Assembly: GCA_964614535.1 (NCBI GenBank)
Contig: CAZTOZ010000029.1
Location: 1-64,000 of the forward strand
From: JALSHZ01 sp964614535
GTDB lineage: Bacteria; Pseudomonadota; Gammaproteobacteria; UWMA-0217
Direction: 5' to 3'
DNA: 64,000 bases
Shown: positions 10,276 to 18,906 of the stretch, piece by piece
Layout of the letters: each line of letters begins with the position of its first letter
Position numbering within the stretch: position 1 is the first letter of the stretch
Made by a program: the position numbers and the translations under genes
The notes under the pieces: model-generated
The model's input: the letters and a program-made list of their open reading frames with translations, nothing else
What the model was told of the DNA's origin: nothing
Database searches by the model: none

Positions 10276-11604
10276 ATGAAACCGATCGATACGCTGATCT
10301 GCGCCCGCTGGGTGATTCCGGTCGAACCGGCAACGGTGCTCGACGACCACGCGGTCGCGATCATGCAGGGGCGCATCGTCGATCTGCTGCCCACCGCGCA
10401 GGCGGAACGGCGCTACGACCCCGCCGAGCGCATCGACCGTCCCCACCACGCCCTGCTGCCCGGCTTCGTCAATGCCCACACCCACGCGGCAATGAATCTG
10501 CTGCGGGGTATCGCCGACGATCTGCCGCTGGACGTCTGGTTGCAGCAGCACATCTGGCCGGCCGAAGCCCGCTGGCTGAGCGAGGCGTTCGTTCGCGACG
10601 GCACGCTGCTCGCCATCGCGGAGATGATTCGCGGCGGCACGACCACCTTCAACGACATGTACCTGTTCCCCGACGTGGCGGCAGAATGCATCACGCGCAG
10701 CGGCCTCCGCGCCGCTCTCGGCATCGTCGTCATCGATTTTCCGACGCCGTGGGCCAGGGACGCGGACGAATACCTCGCCAAGGGGCTGGCACTGCACGAC
10801 GAACTCAAGGGCGACCCGCTGATCTCGATCCAGCTCGCGCCCCATGCGCCCTACACCGTCTCCGATGAACCGCTGGCGAGGATCGCCACGCTCGCCAACG
10901 AGCTGGAGCTGCCGGTACACATCCACCTCCACGAAACCGAGGGGGAGGTCGGGCAGGCGGTCACCACCACCGGCCGGCGACCGATCGAACGACTGCGGGA
11001 TCTGGGGCTGCTCGGGCCCTCCTTGCTCGCCGTCCACATGACGGCGCTGGACGACGGCGACATTGCGCTGGCGGCCGAACACAACATCCACGTCATCCAC
11101 TGCCCCGAGTCCAATCTCAAGCTTGCCTCCGGGATCTGCCCGGTGACCCGACTTCAGGACGCCGGCATCAACGTCGCCCTCGGCACCGACGGGGCCGCCA
11201 GCAACAACGACCTCGACATGCTCGGCGAGATGCGCAGCGCGGCATTGCTGGCCAAGGGCGTCAGTGGCGACGCCAGCCGCCTCGACGCCCACGAGGCGCT
11301 GACGATGGCGACGTTGAACGGCGCCCGCGCGCTCGGCATCGCCGACCGGGTGGGGTCGATCACACCGGGCAAGGCGGCCGACCTGATCGCCGTCGATCTC
11401 GACACCATCGAGACGCAACCCCACTACGACCCGGTCTCGGCCCTGGTCTACAGCGCCGGCCGTCACCAGGTCACCGACAACTGGGTGGCCGGCCGCGCGC
11501 TGCTGCGCGACCGGTTGCTCACCACCCTCGACGAATCCGCGCTGCTGGAGACGGCCCGACAATGGCAGCAGCGCATCACCTCCAATACGGCGGAAACACC
11601 ATGA
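10276..11604 (+). CDS. mtaD: 5-methylthioadenosine / S-adenosylhomocysteine deaminase (TRZ/ATZ amidohydrolase)
   Basis: The 442-residue metal-dependent amidohydrolase deaminates MTA or SAH to the inosine forms, clearing methylation by-products. Metal ligands are visible in FVNAHTHAAMNLLRG (about residues 65-79), HIHLHETEGEV, the HVIHCPESNLKL histidine region and the GTDGAASNNDLDML aspartate. The C-terminal TPGKAADLIAVDL return of the composite beta-sandwich is intact. It overlaps ubiG by ATGA. Pairing with ubiG fits, because UbiG uses S-adenosylmethionine and releases SAH. The family also includes guanine and chlorohydrolase members, so the exact substrate is inferred. Confidence 0.85.
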   Translation: MKPIDTLICARWVIPVEPATVLDDHAVAIMQGRIVDLLPTAQAERRYDPAERIDRPHHALLPGFVNAHTHAAMNLLRGIADDLPLDVWLQQHIWPAEARWLSEAFVRDGTLLAIAEMIRGGTTTFNDMYLFPDVAAECITRSGLRAALGIVVIDFPTPWARDADEYLAKGLALHDELKGDPLISIQLAPHAPYTVSDEPLARIATLANELELPVHIHLHETEGEVGQAVTTTGRRPIERLRDLGLLGPSLLAVHMTALDDGDIALAAEHNIHVIHCPESNLKLASGICPVTRLQDAGINVALGTDGAASNNDLDMLGEMRSAALLAKGVSGDASRLDAHEALTMATLNGARALGIADRVGSITPGKAADLIAVDLDTIETQPHYDPVSALVYSAGRHQVTDNWVAGRALLRDRLLTTLDESALLETARQWQQRITSNTAETP

Positions 11605-12314
11605 CGACGACACCGACCAACATGGATCCCACGGAGATCGCCAAGTTCGAGGCGCTGGCCTCACGCTGGTGGGATCCCAACAGCGAATTCAAACCGCTGC
11701 ACGACATCAACCCGCTGCGGCTCGACTACATCGATCGTCTGGCCGGTGGGCTGGCCGGCAAGCGGGTGCTGGACGTGGGCTGCGGCGGCGGCATTCTCTC
11801 CGAGGCAATGGCCGCGCGCGGCGCCGAGGTGACCGGCATCGACCTCGGCGAGGCGCCGCTATCGGTGGCGGAACTGCATCTGCTGGAAAGCGGCGAGCAG
11901 GTCGAATACCGCCGTATCGCCGCCGAAGCGCTGGCCGACGAAATGCCGGCAGCGTTCGACGTCGTCACCTGCATGGAGATGCTGGAGCACGTCCCCGACC
12001 CTGGCGCCATCGTCGCGGCCTGCAGCCGGCTGGTCAAACCCGACGGCAAGGTCTTCTTCTCCACCATCAACCGCAACCCCAAGTCGTTCCTGTTCGCCAT
12101 CGTCGGCGCCGAGTACCTGCTCAACCTGCTGCCCAAGGGCACCCACGAATACGCCAAGTTCATCCGCCCGTCGGAACTGGATCACTGGGCGCGGCAGAGT
12201 GGCCTGGAGACCATCGACGTCACCGGCATGAGCTACAACCCGCTCAGCGGCCGCTACTGGCTCGGCAACGACGTGAGCGTCAACTATCTCTGCGCCACGG
12301 TCAAAACCGGATGA
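11601..12314 (+). CDS. ubiG: Ubiquinone biosynthesis O-methyltransferase
   Basis: This 237-residue SAM-dependent enzyme performs both O-methylations in ubiquinone synthesis. Motif I is VLDVGCGGGILSEAMAARGA, and the family sequence EIAKFEALASRWWDP lies at the N-terminus. The family C-terminal signature (FIRPSEL, MSYNPLSGRYWLGNDVSVNY) is complete. The ATG at 11601 overlaps the mtaD stop as ATGA; a frame extension upstream lies inside mtaD. It in turn overlaps the next gene by ATGA. Confidence 0.95.
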   Translation: MTTTPTNMDPTEIAKFEALASRWWDPNSEFKPLHDINPLRLDYIDRLAGGLAGKRVLDVGCGGGILSEAMAARGAEVTGIDLGEAPLSVAELHLLESGEQVEYRRIAAEALADEMPAAFDVVTCMEMLEHVPDPGAIVAACSRLVKPDGKVFFSTINRNPKSFLFAIVGAEYLLNLLPKGTHEYAKFIRPSELDHWARQSGLETIDVTGMSYNPLSGRYWLGNDVSVNYLCATVKTG

Positions 12315-12979
12315 GCGGGTACCGCTGCGTTCTGTTCGATCTCGACGGCACCCTCGCCCACACCGCCGGCGACCTGCTGGCCGCGCTCAACCGGGTATTG
12401 GCCGAGGAGCAACGCCAGCCGCTGCCGATGTCGGCGGTGCGAGACCATGTCTCCCACGGCACCCATCATCTGCTGCGGCTCGCCTTTGGCAACGATCAAC
12501 CAAAGGCCGACTTCGCCCGCCGCCGGCAACGATTCCTCGATCACTACCGGCAAAACATCTGTGAACACACCCGACTGTTTCCCGGCACCAGCGCCCTGCT
12601 CGAGGCGATCGAGCGGGACGGCGGGCGCTGGGGCATCGTCACCAACAAACCGGCCTTCCTCACCGATCCGCTGATCTACGAACTGGAGCTGGAAGAACGC
12701 GCCGCCTGCGTCATCAGCGGCGACACCACCGCCGAGACCAAACCCCACCCGCTGCCGATGCTGACCGCCGCCGAGCGGGCCGGGGTTCGCCCCGATCAGT
12801 GCATCTACGTCGGCGATGCCCAACGCGACATCGAGGCCGGCAACGCCGCCGGGATGCTCACCCTGATCGCCGACTGGGGCTACATCGACGCCGGCCAGAC
12901 CCCCGCACAGTGGGGCGCCGATGGCCACGTCGCCCACATGGGCGAGATTCTCGACTGGTATCGCGGGCTGCGCCCATGA
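12311..12979 (+). CDS. HAD-family sugar-phosphate phosphatase (Gph/MupP type)
   Basis: The 222-residue phosphatase has the four HAD motifs: LFDLDGTLAHT (nucleophile and acid/base aspartates), the VTNKP motif, a lysine in TAETKPHPLPM, and YVGDAQRDIEAGNAAGM. It would be annotated as phosphoglycolate phosphatase by similarity. In Pseudomonas the gene in the same position after mtaD-ubiG is MupP, which dephosphorylates MurNAc-6-phosphate in peptidoglycan recycling, so that activity is a strong alternative. If the organism fixes CO2, phosphoglycolate salvage is also credible. The gene is bounded by ATGA overlaps with ubiG and rmuC. Confidence 0.8.
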   Translation: MSGYRCVLFDLDGTLAHTAGDLLAALNRVLAEEQRQPLPMSAVRDHVSHGTHHLLRLAFGNDQPKADFARRRQRFLDHYRQNICEHTRLFPGTSALLEAIERDGGRWGIVTNKPAFLTDPLIYELELEERAACVISGDTTAETKPHPLPMLTAAERAGVRPDQCIYVGDAQRDIEAGNAAGMLTLIADWGYIDAGQTPAQWGADGHVAHMGEILDWYRGLRP

Positions 12980-14277
12980 CGCCCGACGGCGCCATCGAAG
13001 GGCTGCTCGCCATCGCCGCGCTGGTCGGCGCGGTGATCGGCTACCTCATCGCCTGGTTGCGGGCGCAACGGGAGATCCAGCGCCTCAACGTCGATCTCGC
13101 CCGGCTGGAGACCGAGCTGGAAGGGGATGCCGAGCACTATCAGGCGCAGCTGGAGACGCTGCAACAGGCCCGCAACGAGATGGCGCGCCACTTCGCCCTG
13201 CTCTCCCACCGCGCGCTGAAGCAGAACAACAGCCTGTTCCTGCAACTGGCCAACCAGAACCTGAAGCTGCAACAGCATCGGGTGCAAAGCGAGCTGGAGC
13301 GCAAGCAGCAGGCCGTCGACGCCCTGATCGAGCCGATTCGCGAGACGCTGGAACGCACCGAGCAACGGCTACAACAGATCGAGAAGGAGCGCCAGCGCAG
13401 CTTCGGCGAACTGAGCGAACAGATTCGCAAGCTGGCGACGACCGAGGGGGCGCTACAGCGCGAGACGCAGAATCTCGTTCAGGCGCTGAAACGCCCCGAC
13501 GTGCGCGGACGCTGGGGGGAGATGACGCTGAAAAGACTGGTGGAACTGGCCGGCATGGTCGAATACGCCGATTTCGCCGAGCAGGTCGACGCCAGCGACG
13601 GCGAGCGCCGCCTGCGGCCGGACATGGTGATCCGCATGCCCGACCAGCGTGAACTGATCGTCGATGCCAAGACGCCGTTGAGCGCCTATCTGGAAGCCAT
13701 CGACGCCAACGGGGAGGAGGAGCGCAAGGCGGCGCTGAAGCGGCACGCCCGCAACCTTCGTGAACGGATGAAGGCACTGGCATCGAAACAGTACTGGGCA
13801 CAGTTCGACAAGAGCCCCGATTTCGTCGTGTTGTTCGTTCCCGGCGACCAGTTTCTCGGCGCCGCGCTGGAACACGACCCGGCGCTGCTGGAGGATTCGC
13901 TGCGGCAAAACGTCGTCCTCACCACCCCTTCCAGCCTCGTCGCCATGCTCCGCGCGGTGGCCTTCGGCTGGCGTCAGGCCAAGTTCTCGCAAAATGCCGA
14001 ACAGATCCGCACACTGGGCGAGGCGCTCTACCAACGCATCGGCACACTGACCGAACATTTCGCCCGGCTCGGCCAAAGCCTCGACAACAGCGTTTCGGCC
14101 TACAACCGGGCCATCGGTTCACTGGAGCGACAACTGACGCCGGCGGCCCGCAGGATGCACGAGCTGGGCATCGGCGGGAAAAAGGATCCGGTCCCGCTGG
14201 AGCCGGTGGAACAGCAAGCCCGGGAGGTTTTGGCGGCCCGACCGTCCAGCGATGACAGCCGGCCTCCGGCGGAGTGA
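12976..14277 (+). CDS. rmuC: DNA recombination protein RmuC
   Basis: The 433-residue RmuC-family protein limits inversions at short repeats in E. coli. An N-terminal membrane segment (about residues 8-25) is followed by a long coiled coil (about 30-150, rich in E, Q and R). The conserved core follows with RGRWGEMTLKRLVELAGM, DMVIRMPDQRELIVDAKTPL and FVPGDQFLGAALEHDPALLE, related to restriction-endonuclease folds. ATG 12976 overlaps the preceding stop as ATGA. It ends the four-gene mtaD-ubiG-phosphatase-rmuC operon; the next gene is convergent. Confidence 0.92.
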   Translation: MTPDGAIEGLLAIAALVGAVIGYLIAWLRAQREIQRLNVDLARLETELEGDAEHYQAQLETLQQARNEMARHFALLSHRALKQNNSLFLQLANQNLKLQQHRVQSELERKQQAVDALIEPIRETLERTEQRLQQIEKERQRSFGELSEQIRKLATTEGALQRETQNLVQALKRPDVRGRWGEMTLKRLVELAGMVEYADFAEQVDASDGERRLRPDMVIRMPDQRELIVDAKTPLSAYLEAIDANGEEERKAALKRHARNLRERMKALASKQYWAQFDKSPDFVVLFVPGDQFLGAALEHDPALLEDSLRQNVVLTTPSSLVAMLRAVAFGWRQAKFSQNAEQIRTLGEALYQRIGTLTEHFARLGQSLDNSVSAYNRAIGSLERQLTPAARRMHELGIGGKKDPVPLEPVEQQAREVLAARPSSDDSRPPAE

Positions 14278-14334
14278 AACGCCAACCCTGCCGGCCACGG
14301 AAAGACGTCGGCGGCGGCGTATTCCGCAACGCCG

Positions 14335-14820
14335 CTACTTCTTCCCCTTGCCGTAGAGATATTTCGTGAACGTCGCCACGTCGGAGCTTTGCCGGCGCAC
14401 CAGGTGGTCGAGGCTGACGATGGCGAATTCGAGCAGGTTGACGACGATATAGGGATGCTCGACGCGCAGACGCTGGTACATTTCCCGGGTGAGCTTGAGC
14501 AACCGGGTCTCGTCCTTGACGGCACGCAGCCGCACGGTGCGGGGCTGACGATCGAAAAAGGACATCTCGCCGGCCAGCTCCCCCTGGCGCATCCTGCCGA
14601 CTTCCAGCTCCTCGTTACCATCGTCGGCCAGGAGCACCACCTCGCCCGACAACACCAGATAGAGCGCATCCCCCACCTCCCCGATGTCGGCGATGGTTTC
14701 TCCCTTGTCGAAGGTCACCTCCTGGGTGAATTCGAGAAAGGTGTCGATCTCGCTGGCCGTCAGGGCCTTGCAGAGTTCGTGGTCGCGCAGGAAGTGCTTT
14801 ACGAGTTCCTTGTCCGCCAT
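14335..14820 (-). CDS. Cyclic nucleotide-binding (cNMP/CAP_ED) domain protein
   Basis: The 161-residue cytoplasmic protein consists almost wholly of one cNMP-binding domain (about residues 20-140). The phosphate-binding-cassette region GELAGEMSFFDRQPRTVRLRA resembles the RxxL..GE...L..G.RSA pattern, but R-T-V replaces the usual R-S/T-A, so real ligand binding is uncertain. There is no helix-turn-helix, kinase or transporter domain, so it is a stand-alone sensor module whose partner is unknown. ATG 14818-14820 starts MADKELVKHF. It lies 35 bp after the formyltransferase-like gene on the same strand and may be co-transcribed. Confidence 0.75.
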   Translation of the reverse strand: MADKELVKHFLRDHELCKALTASEIDTFLEFTQEVTFDKGETIADIGEVGDALYLVLSGEVVLLADDGNEELEVGRMRQGELAGEMSFFDRQPRTVRLRAVKDETRLLKLTREMYQRLRVEHPYIVVNLLEFAIVSLDHLVRRQSSDVATFTKYLYGKGKK

Positions 14821-14855
14821 GGCATGGGTCTCCCGGTCTGAGGTCACGACGAAGT

Positions 14856-15803
14856 CTACTCCAGCCGATGCAAATGGGCCACGAGCAACCCGGGCGCACG
14901 CACCAACGTGGGCAGATGGAGACGTGGGATCAGCTCGATCTCCCCCCGCCGCGTCTCCAGCCGCAGCCGCAACCCCGCCGGGCGCAGGCGCCAGTCGTCC
15001 GGCCCCGGCCGGCTCGAGACGATGCCCCCCACCCGCCAACGCAACAACCGACGCCACCCGGCCGGAACGCCCTGCGTCACCGGCCAGTACTCCATGAAGC
15101 GCAGCACGCGCCAGATCCTCTCCAGCGGCCAGCGGCGCCAATCGATGAAGGCCAGCAACGAGGGGTGACCGGGGTTCGGCGCAAAGACCGCCCCCGGCAT
15201 CGGCGGTGGCGGGCGACCACGCTCTCCCCGGGCCACCTTGTCGATGGCCTCGGGCAGCAACTGGGCCGCCACCCCGGCCAGCAGGCGGTCGAGTTCCCGG
15301 GACGAGGCGCCAGCCGGCAGCGGCACGGCGCGCTGTACCAGCAGCGGACCGGTATCGATGCCGGCGTCGATACGATGGATGGTGACGCCGCCCTCGCTCT
15401 CAGCATGAACCACCTGCCACAACAGCGGCGACCCGCCCCGGTAGTTCGGCAGCAACGAATAGTGAATGTTGATCGCGCCCAGCCGCGGCGCATCGAACAC
15501 CGTCTCCGGCAACAGCGGGGCCTTGCAGGTGATCAACAGATCCGCGTCGAGCCGGCGCAGCCAGGCAGCAAAGCCTTGCGCATCCCCCGCATGATAGTGG
15601 AAACACGGCAACCCGCGACCCGCCGCCCAGTCGGCCAGCGGCCGATCCGCGCGCAACCGCTGCCAGCCGGCGCGCAGATAGCGGGTCGCCCGCCGGCCGC
15701 CAGTCGGCGGCGGGTCGTCCGTTGCCACACCGACGAGCCGGTGGGCCGATACCACACTGCGCAGCAGCCCGTTGGCGCACGGGGTCATGAAGACGATTCT
15801 CAC
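14856..15803 (-). CDS. Formyltransferase-fold protein (PurN/Fmt/ArnA-like)
   Basis: The 315-residue protein has a formyl-transferase Rossmann domain. The catalytic asparagine and histidine lie in AINIHYSLLPNYRGGSPLLW, and the aspartate in HRIDAGIDTGPLL. The C-terminal part (about 200-315) does not look like the Fmt tRNA-binding barrel or the PurN end, so it is not a housekeeping enzyme. Relatives use 10-formyltetrahydrofolate to formylate amino sugars or amino acids. I chose a GTG start at 15801-15803, reading MRIVFMTPCANG, because GGGAGG sits seven bases upstream; an ATG five codons earlier (15818) lacks a comparable site. Substrate unknown. Confidence 0.72.
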   Translation of the reverse strand: MRIVFMTPCANGLLRSVVSAHRLVGVATDDPPPTGGRRATRYLRAGWQRLRADRPLADWAAGRGLPCFHYHAGDAQGFAAWLRRLDADLLITCKAPLLPETVFDAPRLGAINIHYSLLPNYRGGSPLLWQVVHAESEGGVTIHRIDAGIDTGPLLVQRAVPLPAGASSRELDRLLAGVAAQLLPEAIDKVARGERGRPPPPMPGAVFAPNPGHPSLLAFIDWRRWPLERIWRVLRFMEYWPVTQGVPAGWRRLLRWRVGGIVSSRPGPDDWRLRPAGLRLRLETRRGEIELIPRLHLPTLVRAPGLLVAHLHRLE

Positions 15804-16047
15804 AACAAACCCTCCCATGGGGGTGAAGGCACACTTTATTGACTGACCCATTGCCAATGAACAGGTTCCCGGGCACGTCAATGACAATGGTCAACACGCC
15901 AGCGGGAGGGGCGTGGGATACTTGCCGATACAAGCATTGGCGGGCCTTCGAGCAGCCGGGGTAAACCCCAAGCACAAGACTCGATAGAATGGGTCGGATC
16001 GGCCATGCAAAAACGACATCCAGCGGCCCCGGGACCAGGAAACCACC

Positions 16048-16635
16048 ATGTTTGAAAAAGACCCCAGAACATTCGAGGCCGACCTGAAGAACCTCTCGCC
16101 CGAACAGAAGGCGATGGTCAAGCTGGAGATCACGCTGACCAAGTTCTTCCGGTCCTTCAACGACAGCATCGGCCGCTGGGAACGCCTGGTCTACCCCACC
16201 GTGGTCATCATGGGCATCCTCGGGCTGTCGGGGTTTTATCTCATCTACCATGTCACCCGCGACATGAGCACGATGACCCAAAGCATCGACCCGCGCATGG
16301 CCGACAATCTCAGCGCCATGTCCAGCCACATGGCCAAGTTGTCGGCCAATATCGAGAAGATGACCGGACAAATCGGCACCATGGTGGAGAAACTGGAGAG
16401 CATGGACAGCAATATCACCAAGATCACCGCCTCCATCGAGACGGTGAACGGCTCGATGACCGACATGACGGCCGACATGGGGGAGATGAAGAACGCCATC
16501 AACACCATGAGCATCAACATCTATCAGATGAACACCGCGATGCGCGACATGAACATCAGCACCCGCCGCATGAGCCGCGACATCAACGACCTGAGCGAAC
16601 CGATGGACTTCATGAACAACTTCACGCCGTGGTGA
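16048..16635 (+). CDS. Membrane-anchored methionine-rich coiled-coil protein, unknown function
   Basis: This 195-residue protein has a charged N-terminal segment (1-47), one transmembrane helix at about 48-69 (VIMGILGLSGFYLIYHV), and a long soluble region that is almost pure heptad repeat. From residue 91 to 175 every seventh residue is Met, Leu, Ile or Val (M91, L98, M105, M112, M119, I126, V133, M140, M147, M154, M161, M168, M175), with a second hydrophobic row four residues on. This predicts a rod-like oligomer. I do not recognise a named family. Possible roles are a structural, chemotaxis-like or envelope-spacing protein. It is a single gene with no operon partner on either side. Confidence 0.7.
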   Translation: MFEKDPRTFEADLKNLSPEQKAMVKLEITLTKFFRSFNDSIGRWERLVYPTVVIMGILGLSGFYLIYHVTRDMSTMTQSIDPRMADNLSAMSSHMAKLSANIEKMTGQIGTMVEKLESMDSNITKITASIETVNGSMTDMTADMGEMKNAINTMSINIYQMNTAMRDMNISTRRMSRDINDLSEPMDFMNNFTPW

Positions 16636-16683
16636 CGGCGCTGGCGCCAACGTCGCTCTCCCCCCGCCCACCCGCCAGGCACT

Positions 16684-16721
16684 CGTGAAGATTCCGTGAA
16701 ACTTGCGTGACCACGGCGTCA
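16684..16721 (+). promoter_or_regulatory. Four 11-bp-spaced direct repeats: predicted OmpR-family response regulator operator
   Basis: CGTGA occurs at 16684, 16695 and 16706, and CGTCA at 16717, each exactly 11 bp from the last. The first two units extend to CGTGAA. Direct repeats with 11-bp spacing are the usual binding pattern of PhoB/OmpR-type regulators. The array ends where the -35 of the spondin operon would lie (poor -10 candidate TACGCT at 16733-16738, start codon 16777), as expected for an activator replacing the -35. The regulator gene at 18196 lies in the same gene run. Confidence 0.6.
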
Positions 16722-16776
16722 CTTCGGCTGGATACGCTCCAGACTTCCATCCAAGAAGTCACGGAGCACAACCACC

Positions 16777-17472
16777 ATGAAACCCCTGCTTACCACCGGC
16801 TTGCTGGCCCTGCTGGCCAGCACCGCCGTCGAGGCACAGGAACTCGACATCACCATCACCAACCTCACCCACGGCAGCCACTTCACACCGCTGCTGGTGG
16901 CCGCGCACCCAGACGGCATGCACCTGTTCGAGGTGGGCAAGCCCGCCAGCACCCAGCTTCAGGCCATGGCCGAGGGCGGCGACATCAGCGGCCTGGCCGC
17001 CGACATCGACGGTGCGGGCGGCGACAAGGTCGCCAACCCCGCGGCGGGACTGCTGGCACCAGGCGCCTCCACCCGCTTCTCGCTCACCACCCAGGACGGC
17101 AACGACCGGCTCTCGATCGTGGCGATGGTGCTGCCGACCAACGACGGTTTCGTCGGCATCGACAACCTCGCCATTCCCTCCACCCCGGGCAACTATACTT
17201 TCACGATGAACGCTTGGGATGCCGGTACCGAGGCCAATGACGAGATCGTCAACGGTGGCGGCACGCCCGGCACCCCCGGCATCCCGGCCGATCCACTCGG
17301 CAAGAGCGGCACCGGCGGCAGTGGCGTGGCCGGCGCCGACGACAACGGCAACATCCACATCCACCGCGGCGTCATCGGCGACACCGACCCGACCGGCGGC
17401 CCCAGCGATCTCGATAGCCGCATCCACCGCTGGCTCAACCCGGTGGCCCGACTGACGATCACGGTCAAATGA
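16777..17472 (+). CDS. Exported spondin-domain protein
   Basis: The 231-residue protein has a signal peptide (about 1-20, ending VEA-QE) and a bacterial spondin_N-like domain over most of the rest. Visible features are ITITNLTHGSHFTPLLVAAH, FEVGKPAS, LAEGG-like AMAEGGDI and WDAGTEANDE. A glycine-rich stretch (about 165-190) precedes a C-terminal HIHRG motif. Spondin domains are associated with extracellular adhesion and, in some members, a divalent metal site. ACGGAG precedes the ATG. The next gene is a lipoprotein paralogue 11 bp downstream, followed by a two-component system in the same direction. Confidence 0.8.
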   Translation: MKPLLTTGLLALLASTAVEAQELDITITNLTHGSHFTPLLVAAHPDGMHLFEVGKPASTQLQAMAEGGDISGLAADIDGAGGDKVANPAAGLLAPGASTRFSLTTQDGNDRLSIVAMVLPTNDGFVGIDNLAIPSTPGNYTFTMNAWDAGTEANDEIVNGGGTPGTPGIPADPLGKSGTGGSGVAGADDNGNIHIHRGVIGDTDPTGGPSDLDSRIHRWLNPVARLTITVK

Positions 17473-17483
17473 GGAGGCACGAG

Positions 17484-18176
17484 ATGAAAACCCTGATACT
17501 GACCGCCGCCATCGTCGGCCTGGCCGCCTGCTCCAGCAACAACGACGACAAGAGCGACGACGGCGGTGGCGACATCACCATGAGCGGCTACCGCATCGAA
17601 CTGACCAATCTGACCAACAACCAACACCTGTCGCCGCCGGCGGCCATACTCCACGCGGGCGGCTTCCGCGCCTGGGAGGTCGGCCAACCGGCCAGCGAGG
17701 CCCTCGAGGTGCTGGCCGAAGGGGGCAGCACCCGCCAGCTCGTCATGCTGCAACGGGGCAGCCCCAACCATACCGCCAACGGCGAGCTGCTGGCCGGCGC
17801 GTCACTCACCTTCGAGATCGGCAGCACCGACCCGGACGTCAGCCACCTCACCGTGGCGACGATGCTGGTCAACACCAACGATGCCTTCACCGGCCTGACC
17901 AACGTGGACCTGAGCGGCATGCAGCCCGGCGACCAGCGGGTCTTTCTCACCCCCGCCTACGATGCCGGCACCGAGTTCAACGACGAACTCGGGCGCCACG
18001 TGCCGGGGCCGGTGGCCGGGGGCGAGGGTTTCAACGCCGTGCGTGACGACGTCACCGGCGTGGTCACCCATCATGCCGGCGTGGTGGGCAAAGAGGACGG
18101 GCTGACCGAGTCGGCGCTTTCCCAGGCGGAACGTTTCGACAACCCGGTGCTGATGATTAGAATCGAAAGACTCTGA
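17484..18176 (+). CDS. Spondin-domain lipoprotein
   Basis: The 230-residue product begins with a lipoprotein signal peptide with lipobox GLAAC (Cys16), so it should be anchored to the outer or inner membrane. A spondin_N-like domain follows (IELTNLTNNQHLSPPAAILH, WEVGQPASEALEVLAEGG, YDAGTEFNDELGRHVPGP), ending in a THHAGVVGKEDG segment. It aligns throughout with the preceding protein, differing in the membrane anchor and the absence of the glycine-rich insert. GAGGAGG at 17471-17477 is a strong ribosome binding site. The pair may form one surface complex, one soluble and one tethered. Confidence 0.8.
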   Translation: MKTLILTAAIVGLAACSSNNDDKSDDGGGDITMSGYRIELTNLTNNQHLSPPAAILHAGGFRAWEVGQPASEALEVLAEGGSTRQLVMLQRGSPNHTANGELLAGASLTFEIGSTDPDVSHLTVATMLVNTNDAFTGLTNVDLSGMQPGDQRVFLTPAYDAGTEFNDELGRHVPGPVAGGEGFNAVRDDVTGVVTHHAGVVGKEDGLTESALSQAERFDNPVLMIRIERL

Positions 18177-18195
18177 TGCCGGCAGCCCCGACGCC

Positions 18196-18906
18196 ATGCG
18201 CAAATCGATACTGATCGTCGAAGACGACATCCACATCGCCGAACTGGTGCGAATGCACTTGGCCGAGAGCGGCCACCACCTCACCGTCTGCCACGACGGC
18301 GAGGTGGGCTGGTCGCGCTACCGGCGTGGCCGGTTCGATCTGGTCGTGCTCGACATCATGCTGCCAGGGATGGACGGACTGGAGATCTGCCGCCGCATTC
18401 GCCAGGACGAGACCCGCTACACACCGGTATTGATGCTGACATCGAAGACCACCGAACTCGATCGCGTGCTTGGGCTGGAACTGGGCGCCGACGACTATCT
18501 CACCAAACCCTTCAGCCTGATGGAGCTGGTCGCCCGGGTCAAAGCGCTGCTGCGCCGCAGTGACGCCATGACAAACCGCGGGAGCGGCAGCACCCCCAAG
18601 CGGCTGGAATTCCCCAACCTCCGCATCGACCCCGCCACCCACGAGGTGATCTGCCACGACGAACCGGTGGAGCTGACCGCCAAGGAATTCGAGCTGCTCT
18701 ACCACTTTGCCAGCCACCCCGGCCAGGTCTTCAGCCGGATGCAACTGCTCGATCAGGTCTGGGGCTACCATCACGAAGGCTATGAACACACCGTCAACTC
18801 CCACATGAACCGCCTGCGCGGCAAGATCGAGCCCGATCCCAAGAACCCGATTTTCATCAAGACCGTCTGGGGCGTCGGCTACCAGTTCATCGGTGACCGC
18901 CAATGA
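18196..18906 (+). CDS. OmpR/PhoB-family response regulator
   Basis: The 236-residue regulator has a receiver domain (1-120) with phospho-acceptor Asp53 in VLDIMLPGMDG, the acidic pair at 10-11 (VEDD) and the lysine of DDYLTKPFS. A winged-helix DNA-binding domain follows at about 135-232 (LTAKEFELLYHFASHPGQ, HTVNSHMNRLRGKIE, VWGVGYQF). It starts 19 bp after the spondin lipoprotein and overlaps the kinase by ATGA. Its likely site is the 11-bp repeat array at 16684-16721, giving autoregulation of the whole operon (inference). Confidence 0.9.
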   Translation: MRKSILIVEDDIHIAELVRMHLAESGHHLTVCHDGEVGWSRYRRGRFDLVVLDIMLPGMDGLEICRRIRQDETRYTPVLMLTSKTTELDRVLGLELGADDYLTKPFSLMELVARVKALLRRSDAMTNRGSGSTPKRLEFPNLRIDPATHEVICHDEPVELTAKEFELLYHFASHPGQVFSRMQLLDQVWGYHHEGYEHTVNSHMNRLRGKIEPDPKNPIFIKTVWGVGYQFIGDRQ

